Made by a program: the position numbers and the translations under genes | Shown: positions 55,527 to 63,501 of the stretch, in pieces | Layout: every line of letters starts with the position of its first letter | How positions within the stretch are numbered: the first letter of the stretch is position 1 | Origin: Chloroflexota bacterium | GTDB taxonomy: Bacteria; Chloroflexota; UBA11872 | Direction of reading: 5' to 3' | Assembly: GCA_026707285.1 (NCBI GenBank) | Contig: JAPOXD010000022.1 | Span: 1-64,000, forward strand | Length of the DNA: 64,000 nt | The notes under the pieces: generated by a model | The model's database searches: none | The model's input: only the letters and a program-made list of their open reading frames with translations | Told to the model about the DNA's origin: nothing

Positions 55527-55725
55527 CATTCCGAGCCGCCCAAATCTGTCACTCCGAGCCCCCTGCCTGTCATTCCGAGCCGGAGGCGAGGAATCTAAGG
55601 CCGTCGCGCCTACCCCGTCGTCAAACCGGACTTGAGCCGGCAAATTGGTCCGGTCGGCCGGTTTTTCATCCCCAACGCGGCGATCGAGGATCGAGATTCC
55701 TCGCTGCGCTCGGAATGACACATGG
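55527..55725. repeat. Dispersed inverted repeats of the CATTCCGAGC type
   Basis: Three partial copies of CATTCCGAGCC (55527, 55548, 55570), the last running into GGAGGCGAGGAATCTAAGG. An inverted arm, GATTCCTCGCTGCGCTCGG, lies at 55694-55713. A related inverted pair is at 63385-63475. The 228-nt gap after the Rieske gene contains nothing else that can be supported. Confidence 0.65.
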
Positions 55726-55731
55726 GACTGT

Positions 55732-58700
55732 CTAGGCGCGCGTCAGCCGAATTTCGACCGGCATCCCATTGAGCGTGTGTGCAGCCTCGGCGGCGTCGGC
55801 TGTGGCCTCGCCGTCGTTGACCGCCACCGCCAGCACCTCGCCGGCGATCCAGGCCTGATGCTCCGTAAGGGTCTGTTCCACCTCACCATCGCCACCGATC
55901 CAGAGCCGAATCCGGTCTGAGACCTCGAGTCCCGCGTCGCGGCGCAGGCCCTGGGTGGCGTGCACCAGCTCGCGCGCCAGGCCCTCGCGGCCCAACTCGT
56001 CATCGACGTCGGTCGCGACGGCCACGATCACGCCGTCCTGCTCGGCGACGCCGAAGCCCTCGCGCGGCGTGCGCCGCACGTTCAAGTCTTCTGGAGTCAG
56101 CGTCTCGACGGCGCCGCCCAGGTCCAGCGTCAGCTCGCCGCGCTCATCCAGCTCGCGCACGGCCTCCGCCGCGTCGCGTGCGGCCAGCGCGGCGGCGGCC
56201 TGCTTCACGCGCGGGCCGAAGCGCGGACCCAGCCGCCGATAGTTGGGCTGGATCTGGAACTCGACCAGCTCGTGCTCCGACGCCATGCGCTCCAGCGTCT
56301 TGACGTTCAGCTCGTCGAGGACGTGCGGCTCGAGCGCCTGCACCGCGTCCCAGGCCGCGTCGTCGGGCACCTGGATCAGCGCCGACCGCAGCGGCTGCCG
56401 CAGCTTGACGTTGGCGGCGTTGCGCGCCGCGCGTCCGGCGCGCACCACCCGCTGCACCTCGGCCATGGCGGCGTCCAGCCCCGGGTCGCGCCGGTCGTCG
56501 CGGGCCTGCGGCCAGTCGGTCAGGTGCACGCTTTCCGGGGCGCTCGGGTCCACGCCGCACACCAGGTTCTGATAGATGTCCTCGGTCCAGAAGGGCATCA
56601 CCGGCGCCAGCAGGCGCACCAGCGTGGTCAGCACCTCGTAGAGCGTCTGGTAGGCGGCTTGCTTGTCGACGTCGTCCTCGGATTTCCAATACCGCCGGCG
56701 CCCGCGCCGCACGTACCAGTTCGAGACGTCCTCGATGAACCGCCGCGCGGCGCGCTGGCCGCGGTGCACGTGGAAGGTGTGCAGGGCGTCGGTCATGGTG
56801 TCGATCAGCGTTTGCAGCTGCGACAGCACCCAACGGTCCAGGTCCGGCCGCTCGGCCAGCGGCACCTCGGGCTGCGTCGGGTCGAACTCATCCAGCCGGG
56901 CGTAGGTGACGAAGAACGCGTAGACGTTCCACAGGGTCAGCATGCGCCGCTTGACCTCGCCCGCCGGGCCGTAGCCGAAGTTGATGTTGTAGAGCGGGTT
57001 TTGCCCGGCGTAAAGCCAGCGCATCACGTCCGCGCCCATGCGCTCGGCGGCCTCGCCGAACTCGATGGCGTTGCCCCAGCTCTTGTGCATAGCGCGGCCG
57101 GTCTCGTCGTTCAGCTTTTCGTAGACGAAGACGGATTGATAGGGCGAGCGGTTCTCCAGCGTCACGCTCATGAAGAGCATGGAGTAGAACCAGAGCCGGA
57201 TCTGCTCGCGCATCTCGGTGATGAAGTCGGCGGGATACCAGCGCTGAAACTCCTCGCTGCCCTCCAGGTAGCCCAGCGTGGAGAACGGCACGATGCCGGC
57301 GTCGAGCCAGGCGTCGCCGACTGCGTCGATGCGGTGCACGGGCGCCTCGCAGCCCTCGCAGCGGATGACCACGTCGTCGATCCAGGGTCGGTGCAGCTCG
57401 CGCAGTCCGTCCAGGCCCGAAACCGCCCGCTCCTCCAGCTGGGCCTTGGAGCCGACGACGGTCAGGTGGCCGCAGTCCCGGCAGGGATAGAACGGCAGCG
57501 GCAGGCCCCAATAGCGCCGCCGCGAGATGTTCCAGTCGCCCATGTTGCGCAGCCAGTCGGCCATGCGCGCGCCGGCGTAGTCGGGGACCCAGTGCACCGT
57601 GGCGGCCGCGTCCAGCATGGGCTGGCGCACCTCGTCGGCGCGGATGAACCACTCGTCGTCCACGCGGAAGACCAGCTCCTCCTGGCAGCGCCAGCAGTGG
57701 GGATAGCGGTGCTCGAAACGGTGCGCCCGGTAGAGCAGCCCGCGCCCGCGCAGGTCGTCGATGACGTCGTCCGCGACCTGGCGCGCGTCGCGTCCGGTGA
57801 GCCGGTCGTAGCCCTCCACGTAGACGCCGTTTTCGTCGATGGGAACGAGCACCGGCAGGTCGAGCTCCTGGCTCAGGCGGAAGTCGTCCTCACCGGCGCC
57901 GGGCGCGATGTGGACGATGCCGGTGCCCTCGTCGGCGCCCACGTCCTTCCAGGGAATGACGCGGTGCTCGGTGCCGGCGACGGCGGGCAGGTGGTCGAAC
58001 GGCCCGTCGTAGGTCCAGCCGAGCATGTCAGCGCCCTTGATGCGGCCGACGATCTCGTGCGGGTCGTCGCCGAGCGCCTCTTGCAGCGTGGCTTCAGCGA
58101 GGAAGTAGCGCTTGCCGTCCCCCATCTCGACCTCGACGTAGGTCAGCTCGGGATCGACCGCGGCGGCGACGTTGGCCGCCAGCGTCCAGGGCGTGGTGGT
58201 CCAGACCAGCAGCCAGGCGTTGTCGCGTCCGTGCAGCGGCAGCCGCACGTACAGCGCGTCGTGCGTGATCTCCTGGTAGGTGTCGATCAGCTCGTGCTGC
58301 GAGAGCGCCGTGCCGCAACGCGCGCACCAGGGCATGGCGCGCTGGGCCACCTCGATCCAGCCGCGCTCGTGACAGCGCCGCAGGAAGCCCCAGATGTGCT
58401 CGATGTTGCTGTCGGAGTGGGTGTAGTAGGAGTCGTCCCAGTCCATCCACTGGCCCAGGCGCACCGACTGCGAGGTCTGGATGGCGGAGTAGGTGTCGAC
58501 GCGCTCGCGGCAGGCGTCGGCGAAGGCCTCCAGCCCGAAGGCCTCGATGTCGCGCTTGGTCTCGAAGCCCAGCTCCTTCTCGACCTCGACCTCGAGCCAG
58601 AGCCCCTGGCAGTCGAAGCCGTTCTGGTAGCGCTGGTGATAGCCGCGCATGGCGCGGTAGCGCTGGTAGACGTCCTTGTAGGTGCGGCCCCAGGCGTGAT

Positions 58701-58890
58701 GCACGCCCATGGGGTTGTTGGCCGTGATGGGACCGTCGATGAATGACCAGCGCGGCCCGTCGGCGTTCTTGGCGCGCAGCTTCTCAAACGCGCCCTGCTC
58801 CGCCCAGAGGTCCAGGATGCGGCGCTCCATGGACGGAAAGTCCAGCTCGTCCGGCAGCGGCTGGAAGGGGGAAGTGGAGTTGCGAGACAT
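55732..58890 (-). CDS. ileS: Isoleucyl-tRNA synthetase
   Basis: 1052 aa, a class I synthetase of the larger, IleS type 2 (archaeal/eukaryotic-like) length class. The HIGH motif is GVHHAWG (His64, His65) and the KMSKS region reads GRAMHKSWGN. CP1 editing domain has WTTTPWTLAANVAAAVDP and DEGTGIVHIAPGAGEDDF; the zinc knuckles are WCARCGTA and CWRCQEEL. The anticodon-binding domain is C-terminal. These active-site variants look like those in IleS of Chloroflexota and related phyla; that is from memory. It begins 4 nt after the end of alaX, and both are downstream of a T-box leader. Confidence 0.95.
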   Translation of the reverse strand: MSRNSTSPFQPLPDELDFPSMERRILDLWAEQGAFEKLRAKNADGPRWSFIDGPITANNPMGVHHAWGRTYKDVYQRYRAMRGYHQRYQNGFDCQGLWLEVEVEKELGFETKRDIEAFGLEAFADACRERVDTYSAIQTSQSVRLGQWMDWDDSYYTHSDSNIEHIWGFLRRCHERGWIEVAQRAMPWCARCGTALSQHELIDTYQEITHDALYVRLPLHGRDNAWLLVWTTTPWTLAANVAAAVDPELTYVEVEMGDGKRYFLAEATLQEALGDDPHEIVGRIKGADMLGWTYDGPFDHLPAVAGTEHRVIPWKDVGADEGTGIVHIAPGAGEDDFRLSQELDLPVLVPIDENGVYVEGYDRLTGRDARQVADDVIDDLRGRGLLYRAHRFEHRYPHCWRCQEELVFRVDDEWFIRADEVRQPMLDAAATVHWVPDYAGARMADWLRNMGDWNISRRRYWGLPLPFYPCRDCGHLTVVGSKAQLEERAVSGLDGLRELHRPWIDDVVIRCEGCEAPVHRIDAVGDAWLDAGIVPFSTLGYLEGSEEFQRWYPADFITEMREQIRLWFYSMLFMSVTLENRSPYQSVFVYEKLNDETGRAMHKSWGNAIEFGEAAERMGADVMRWLYAGQNPLYNINFGYGPAGEVKRRMLTLWNVYAFFVTYARLDEFDPTQPEVPLAERPDLDRWVLSQLQTLIDTMTDALHTFHVHRGQRAARRFIEDVSNWYVRRGRRRYWKSEDDVDKQAAYQTLYEVLTTLVRLLAPVMPFWTEDIYQNLVCGVDPSAPESVHLTDWPQARDDRRDPGLDAAMAEVQRVVRAGRAARNAANVKLRQPLRSALIQVPDDAAWDAVQALEPHVLDELNVKTLERMASEHELVEFQIQPNYRRLGPRFGPRVKQAAAALAARDAAEAVRELDERGELTLDLGGAVETLTPEDLNVRRTPREGFGVAEQDGVIVAVATDVDDELGREGLARELVHATQGLRRDAGLEVSDRIRLWIGGDGEVEQTLTEHQAWIAGEVLAVAVNDGEATADAAEAAHTLNGMPVEIRLTRA

Positions 58891-58894
58891 GCCG

Positions 58895-59617
58895 TCAGTC
58901 CGCCAGGGCGATTTCGAGACGCCGGTTGATGCGTCCCTTGTTGACCGCGTTGACGATTCGCACCGGCCCGACTTCGGCGGTGTTGGCCACGTGCGTGCCG
59001 CCGTCCGCCTGGCGGTCCAGGTCCACGATCTCCACGATGCGGATCTGGCGGATGTGCTCGGGGACCAGGTTCACGTGAGTGCGAATCAGGTCCGGGAGCT
59101 GGAAGGCCTCCTCGCGAGGCAACTCGTAGACCTTCACCTCGCGCCCGTCGGCGAGCGACGCGTTGAGCTGGTCCTCGATCTGCTGCTTGATCTCGTTGAT
59201 GCGGATGCCTTCGAGCGAGAAGTCCATGCGGGCGCGGTTTCCGTCGTCGGCGATGTTGCTGCCAGTCACGTCGGCGTTCCAGCCGGTCCAGACGATGCCC
59301 GAGAGCGCGTGCAGCGCCGTGTGCAGCCGCATGAAGCGAAAGCGCCGCTCCCAGTCGAGGATGCCCGTAACCTGGGTGCCCGGTTCGGGCGGCTCGCCCT
59401 GGACCGCGTGGGCGATGTCTCCGGCGCGCCGTTGCACGCCGGTCACCGGCCAGACCTCGGACCCGGCGCGCAGCTCGCCGGTGTCGCCGGGCTGCCCGCC
59501 GCCGCGCGGATAGAAGGCGGTGCGGTCGAGCACCACGCCGTCGGGACCGGCCCGCTGCACCACGGCCTCGAAGGTCCGCACGTAGCTGTCGGTGCTGTAG
59601 AGATCCTCGGTCGCCAT
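58895..59617 (-). CDS. AlaX-like alanyl-tRNA editing protein
   Basis: About 240 aa. AlaRS-editing (SAD) fold: zinc ligands in HTALHALSGIV and in GGTHVANTAEVG, and RRGGGQ-type FYPRGGGQPGDTG near the N-terminus. It deacylates mischarged tRNA(Ala). The usual Cys before GGTH is Asp here (QADGGTHV), as in some free-standing AlaX. ATG 59617 is the sensible start, as the earlier frame runs into the terminator. Expression would depend on the T-box upstream. Confidence 0.85.
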   Translation of the reverse strand: MATEDLYSTDSYVRTFEAVVQRAGPDGVVLDRTAFYPRGGGQPGDTGELRAGSEVWPVTGVQRRAGDIAHAVQGEPPEPGTQVTGILDWERRFRFMRLHTALHALSGIVWTGWNADVTGSNIADDGNRARMDFSLEGIRINEIKQQIEDQLNASLADGREVKVYELPREEAFQLPDLIRTHVNLVPEHIRQIRIVEIVDLDRQADGGTHVANTAEVGPVRIVNAVNKGRINRRLEIALAD

Positions 59618-59663
59618 CCTCACTCGCCGTCCCGTCGCGCTCCTTGGCGTTTCGCGCCGCAAC

Positions 59664-59945
59664 AAAAAACCCGTCCCCTCCGGGACGGGCTCAAGACCCG
59701 CGGTGCCACCCGCGATTGTCCGGCCAACGCCGGACCACTCAACCGCCGCCCACCGTGGTGGACGACCGCGCCGCTAACGGGGCGCTACCCCGACCGGGTC
59801 TACTAGCTCGCGGTGGCGAGCGTTCGGCCGGCAGCTCGGGAGGGATGCCAGCGGCGGCGGCCCCGCGCCCGGCTCACACCCACCCGGGCTCGCTCGGCGG
59901 TCCGATCGCCGCGACGTGTCTCCGTCAACGCCGATGTTTCTTCAA
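59664..59945 (-). promoter_or_regulatory. T-box riboswitch leader of alaX-ileS
   Basis: On the minus strand, the diagnostic GGGTGGCACCGCGG sits at 59700-59713. Next comes a terminator, CCCGTCCC-GGAG-GGGACGGG with TTTTTT at 59664-59690, that competes with it. Upstream are stem III (GTCCGGC-GTTG-GCCGGAC, 59718-59735), GAGTGG (59735-59740), and a Stem I with an AG-bulge-like AGCGAG (59889-59894) and GGTGTGAG loop. A candidate specifier is ATC (Ile) at 59844-59846. Uncharged tRNA(Ile) would favour readthrough into alaX-ileS. The specifier assignment is tentative. Confidence 0.85.
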
Positions 59946-59950
59946 GGGTG

Positions 59951-59979
59951 AGTGTCGCCGGGGATTTGGGGTGGGTCAA
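59951..59979 (-). promoter_or_regulatory. Promoter of the T-box leader
   Basis: On the minus strand TTGACC (59974-59979), 17 nt, GACACT (59951-59956). The transcript would start near 59945, exactly where the leader structure begins. Confidence 0.5.
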
Positions 59980-60035
59980 GAGGTTGGCGTCGCAAGACTG
60001 CTAGTCACCGTCCGCTGTGGCCGACCGTCTCGATA

Positions 60036-60078
60036 CAAAAAACACCGGGTTGAGGCCCGAATGAGGCCTGACCCGGTG
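60036..60078 (-). terminator. Terminator after the toxin gene
   Basis: On the minus strand CACCGGGT ... ACCCGGTG encloses an inner AGGCC/GGCCT hairpin, then TTTTTTG (60037-60042). It ends the DUF6941-antitoxin-toxin operon, 119 nt after the toxin stop. The GC-rich structured segment between (60079-60196) has no coding evidence. Confidence 0.7.
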
Positions 60079-60196
60079 GAGGTGGCCGAATTGTTGGCCG
60101 CCGTTGGTTTCCGGAGCAACAAGCGTGACGGATCCAGAACTCCCGGCCCCGGCGTTCGGACAACTTGGGTCGGCGGACTGCGTGAGTTGCGTGGCG

Positions 60197-60487
60197 CTAT
60201 CCGAAGAGGTCGGAATGGGTTCCGGTCCGAGCGAGAATCAGTTCCTCATGCCCCATGGCCCACACAAGAAGCCAGTCAGGTTCGATATGGCATTCCCAAT
60301 AGTCGGACCAGCTGCCGCGCAGCCGATGTGGGCGATGCCGCGGAGCTAGCTCAACCCCATCCCGCAGTTGCCGGACAACCGCCCACAGCTTTTCCAGGTC
60401 TTTGCCACGTCGCTTGGCGCGCTTCACGTCGCGCTGGAATCTTGTCGTGAGCGCGACGTTCACGCTAGCTGTCCGGCGCTTCGGCAA
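60197..60487 (-). CDS. YafQ-type mRNA interferase toxin
   Basis: About 96 aa, or 88 from GTG 60463. The RelE/ParE fold has TTRFQRDVKRAKRRGKDLEKLW at the N-terminus, DYWECHIEPDWLLVWAMG, and the C-terminal RTGTHSDLFG, which is characteristic of YafQ. Such toxins cut mRNA at the ribosome. It follows the antitoxin directly: the antitoxin stop (60465) is 1 nt from GTG 60463 or overlaps the longer TTG 60487 frame. A terminator lies downstream. Confidence 0.85.
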   Translation of the reverse strand: MPKRRTASVNVALTTRFQRDVKRAKRRGKDLEKLWAVVRQLRDGVELAPRHRPHRLRGSWSDYWECHIEPDWLLVWAMGHEELILARTGTHSDLFG

Positions 60488-60716
60488 ACCTTTCGCAATC
60501 CGAAATCAGCTCACCAAGGCTGCTGTAGCGAACGATGCCCTCGCCGCGCTCAATTTCCTTGAGCACCTGAGCCGTCTCGGGATTCGGCGTTCGTGGCTGT
60601 ACTGGCACGGCCAGAGAAATGCGGATATTGGTGATTTTGATTTGGGGCGTGACGACTTCGGGGCTGGGTAGCGACAGTGGTGATTCGTGGGTTTTGATAC
60701 TCAGACTTGCCGTCAT
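60465..60716 (-). CDS. RelB/DinJ-like antitoxin
   Basis: 83 aa. The C-terminal half (TPNPETAQVLKEIERGEGIV, RYSSLGELISDCERF) matches the toxin-wrapping tail of RelB/DinJ antitoxins. The N-terminal 45 residues are unlike a typical ribbon-helix-helix, and are rich in Pro, Ser and beta-forming residues. It sits 3 nt after the DUF6941-like gene and just before the YafQ toxin gene. Confidence 0.7.
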   Translation of the reverse strand: MTASLSIKTHESPLSLPSPEVVTPQIKITNIRISLAVPVQPRTPNPETAQVLKEIERGEGIVRYSSLGELISDCERFAEAPDS

Positions 60717-60719
60717 GGC

Positions 60720-61139
60720 CTATGCCTCCTGTGAGCGATTGCTCGACCTCTCCGTTAGCCGAAATGAGACCGTCGCTTTCTCGTCGTCGCCGATGAGGAT
60801 ATGGAAAGCATAGTCCCCGGCATGTGGAAAGGTGATAGGTGGGATCGGAAATGGAATGTATACGGAGTGCGGAGCAGCGCGGACGCTTGGCTGACTAACC
60901 TCAAGATCTCCCTCGATCGCCAAGAGCTGATTCGCATCGGCATCGAGCAAACTGATCCGGCATTGTCTCGTTTGCCCGAATTCGGCAGGCGAAGCCGTAA
61001 GCCCGATGACCAAAACCATCGCCGGATGGACTGCAGGGAAGCTGGCAGCGTAAATGTTGTCGAACGCGCCCAGAACATTGAGTTTGCCCTCTTGCGAGAT
61101 GTTTGCAGAGTCAGCGAGAAGAGCTAGCGGGACGTCCAT
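60720..61139 (-). CDS. DUF6941-like protein
   Basis: 139 aa. The N-terminus LALLADSANISQEGKLNVLGAF-like (LADSANISQEGKLNVLGAFD) and the C-terminal HAGDYAFHILIGDDEKATVSF resemble the DUF6941 family of small beta-rich proteins of unknown role, which occur widely with variable neighbours. It is the first gene of an operon with the RelB/YafQ pair (3 nt gap). A perfect TATAAT lies 45 nt upstream on the minus strand. It belongs to a less GC-rich islet, so it may be horizontally acquired. Confidence 0.65.
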   Translation of the reverse strand: MDVPLALLADSANISQEGKLNVLGAFDNIYAASFPAVHPAMVLVIGLTASPAEFGQTRQCRISLLDADANQLLAIEGDLEVSQPSVRAAPHSVYIPFPIPPITFPHAGDYAFHILIGDDEKATVSFRLTERSSNRSQEA

Positions 61140-61183
61140 TGGCCCCCAAGTGATGTGCCCCAGTCACGGGCGAAAGGAGCGGA

Positions 61184-61189
61184 ATTATA
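61184..61189 (-). promoter_or_regulatory. Perfect TATAAT -10 box
   Basis: Minus-strand TATAAT, 45 nt before the ATG of the DUF6941-like gene. No good -35 is visible 16-18 nt upstream. It is the only exact TATAAT promoter-like site noticed in the window. Confidence 0.5.
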
Positions 61190-61299
61190 CGGGTTCGCGC
61201 CAAGGGCCGCCCGTAGACAGGAGTCGCCCATTGCTCTTGGCTCTCGTCCCGCGCTGTCCTTCAGGGTCAGTCTCGCCGGTGACCCCGTGCGCAACTCAG

Positions 61300-61450
61300 T
61301 GGGAAAACCCACCAAAGCCGAGCAGGCCAGATTATGCCGCGCGGAGCGAGATTCTCAGCGGGGCGAGCCATCTCGCGAACCTCGGCGGAGTTCGTCACCA
61401 GCACGGTGCCGAGAATATACGGCATAGCCCCTAAGGCTGTATGGCCTTGG
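61300..61450 (-). pseudogene. VapC (PIN domain) C-terminal remnant
   Basis: Minus-strand frame with ALGAMPYILGTVLVTNSAEV followed by REMARPAENLAPRGI, resembling the C-terminal AAxA...LGxxLVTxNxxEF...ENW part of VapC toxins. There is no catalytic N-terminal part and no adjacent antitoxin. The 442-nt gap between the DUF6941-like gene and the glycoside-hydrolase-like gene otherwise has no supported feature. Confidence 0.4.
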
Positions 61451-61581
61451 TGCGTTAAGGCGAATCGAGGCACTTCGCGGAGTCACGCATGCCTTGCTGG
61501 AGCTTGCCGGTGCCGCCTGTCTGCGGGACGTAGGCCTATAGTTTCAGCACAGGCGTAAGCCACGCGGAAAGACAACACCCC

Positions 61582-63279
61582 ATGCAGCCATTCGAGCTCT
61601 CGGCCGAGCATTTGGCCGCGGTGGAGCGGCGGCGGCGGATCGTGGTGCGGTATGACATCACCGGCGATCCTAAGGACTTCGTGGGCCAGCCGCCTCCGCC
61701 GGAGCAGCTGACGAAGTGGTGGGACGCGCAGCTGAGCCTGCAGGACATGCCGGGCACGCAGATCGATACGATCATCTGGTGGTCGGAGGGCGGGCTGGAG
61801 GCCTCGTTCGAGAGCGACGTGCGACCCGTCGGGGAGTGGATCCAGAACTGGGTCGCGGCCGGCGTCGAGATTCCGTCCCTGGCCCTGGAGCAGGCGCGGC
61901 GCCGCGGCATCGAGTCCTTCTATCAGCTCGCCATGAACGGCTACGACGTGGGCTGGGACGGGACCAAGATCGTGCCCATGTCGATTCCGATGAAGGCGGC
62001 GCATCCCGAGTGGCTCATGTGGCCCTACGGCCCCGTCGAGGGCGGCTACATGAACTACGCCGAGCCGGGCGTGCGGGACTACGTCGCCGAGATCGTGCGC
62101 GAGGTGGCCTGGCGCTTCGACCACGACGGCATCAACCTTGACTTCGCGCGCCTGGACATCTTGATGCCGGCGGGGCAGCAGTGGGAGCTGCGCGAGCACC
62201 TCAACGACCTGATGCGCACGGTGCGGGCGGTGCTGCTGGAGCGGGAGCGCGTGCGCGGGCGGCCCTATCTGCTGAGCGTGCAGATCCCGCCCGACGTGGT
62301 GAGCTGCCACGCCACCGGCATCGACATCGAGACCTGGGTGCGCGAGGGCCTGGTGGACCTCCTGATCCTCGGCTGCCGCACCTTCGACGTCGACGTGCGC
62401 GACTTCCGGCGCCTGACCGCGGGCCATCCGGTGAAGCTGTTCCCGTGCATAGACGCGCACCACTCCAGCGACGGCTATTTCCACCCGTCGCTGGAGGTGC
62501 AGCGCGGCGCGGCGTCCAACTGGCTGCACCAGGGCGCCGACGGCGTCTGCACCTTCAACTACCCCGACCGCACGCCGGAATCGGCCCGGCGCGCCGGCAC
62601 CTACATCGAGCTGATGGACACCGACTACTGGTGCGGCTGCATGCAGGCGCAGCGCGAGCTGGGCGCGCCAGAGACGCTGCGCCGCACCGACAAGGTGTTC
62701 TTCGCCGAGCGGCGCGGCGGCGGGCATTTCATGATTCCGCCGCCCGAGGACTGGAGCACGCCGCGGGCGATGTTCCTCAACACCAACCTGCTGGCGCCGC
62801 TGCCGGCGCTGCTGCCGAACATCCCCACCGGCACGCCGCAGCCCAAGGAGGAGTGGCCCGGACCGCCCAACCAGTCGAGCGACTACCGCGACCGCAAGGT
62901 GGACACCTTCGTGCGCGTGTGGGTGGGCGACGACGTGAACGCGGAGGCGGAGGCCGTGCGCTCAATCACCGTGCGCGCGGTGCTGTCCGACGAGGACGGG
63001 TCGGACGGCGAGCGGCTCGATCCGGTGCTGCTGGCGACGAAGTACCGCGACCTCTACAACCGCCCGCCGCTGACCGACGTGGTCGAGCGCATCGAGCTGC
63101 GGATCAACAACATCCTGCTGCCGCCGCCGACCGTCGAGGACGGCTGGCTGGTCTTCGAGGCCAAGCCGGCGTTCCTGGCGCACGGCGAGAACCTGGTGGG
63201 CGTGTGGGTCAACCCGCCGGACGAGATCGCCGAGCGGCTCACATTGGAGAAGCTGGAGATCCACGTCGGATATCGGTAG
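61582..63279 (+). CDS. Glycoside-hydrolase-like protein, function unknown
   Basis: 565 aa. No signal peptide. N-terminal region resembles a TIM-barrel: the strand DHDGINLDFARLDI carries acidic residues as in GH families, and IIWWSEGG, LFPCIDAHHSSDG and WLHQGADGVCTFNYPD follow. The C-terminal third (FVRVWVGDDVNAEAEAV, LRINNILLPPPTVEDGWLVF) is a beta-sandwich. The family looks like uncharacterised GHL proteins. Catalytic residues cannot be fixed. ATG 61582. It lies beside a truncated amidohydrolase, on the opposite strand. Confidence 0.65.
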   Translation: MQPFELSAEHLAAVERRRRIVVRYDITGDPKDFVGQPPPPEQLTKWWDAQLSLQDMPGTQIDTIIWWSEGGLEASFESDVRPVGEWIQNWVAAGVEIPSLALEQARRRGIESFYQLAMNGYDVGWDGTKIVPMSIPMKAAHPEWLMWPYGPVEGGYMNYAEPGVRDYVAEIVREVAWRFDHDGINLDFARLDILMPAGQQWELREHLNDLMRTVRAVLLERERVRGRPYLLSVQIPPDVVSCHATGIDIETWVREGLVDLLILGCRTFDVDVRDFRRLTAGHPVKLFPCIDAHHSSDGYFHPSLEVQRGAASNWLHQGADGVCTFNYPDRTPESARRAGTYIELMDTDYWCGCMQAQRELGAPETLRRTDKVFFAERRGGGHFMIPPPEDWSTPRAMFLNTNLLAPLPALLPNIPTGTPQPKEEWPGPPNQSSDYRDRKVDTFVRVWVGDDVNAEAEAVRSITVRAVLSDEDGSDGERLDPVLLATKYRDLYNRPPLTDVVERIELRINNILLPPPTVEDGWLVFEAKPAFLAHGENLVGVWVNPPDEIAERLTLEKLEIHVGYR

Positions 63280-63302
63280 GCGCGGGATTTCGCGGGGCTC
63301 CA

Positions 63303-63475
63303 TGCGGGCCGGGCGGGTCTGAGACCCGCCCCTACATCAATGTGAATTCGGCGCCCGATCCCGTGTCGTTCCGAACGCCCCTACCCGTCATTCCGAACGA
63401 AGTGAGGAATCTAAGGACGCTGTGCGTTCTTCCCGCCCCTTAGATTCCTCGCCTGCGGCTCGAATGACAAAGAGG
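63303..63475. repeat. Dispersed repeat block
   Basis: GGGCGGGTCTGAGACCCGCC (a self-complementary unit), CCCTACATC, then GTCATTCCGAACGAAGTGAG and, inverted, GATTCCTCGCCTGCGGCTCG. The last two form an inverted pair about 50 nt apart and are related to those at 55527-55725. The 222-nt gap has no coding evidence. Confidence 0.65.
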
Positions 63476-63501
63476 GGACGGTTCGAGTGCGAGGCTGACC
63501 G

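Noticed and set aside
55960-58746. 928-aa open frame antisense to ileS
   Set aside because: It is the mirror of a fully conserved IleS, is rich in His, Arg, Val and Gln as typical of antisense frames in GC-rich DNA, and has no motif.
61155-61558. Short + strand ORFs in the gap before 61582
   Set aside because: Compositionally biased, no start-site support and no family resemblance; the minus-strand PIN fragment is the only credible signal.
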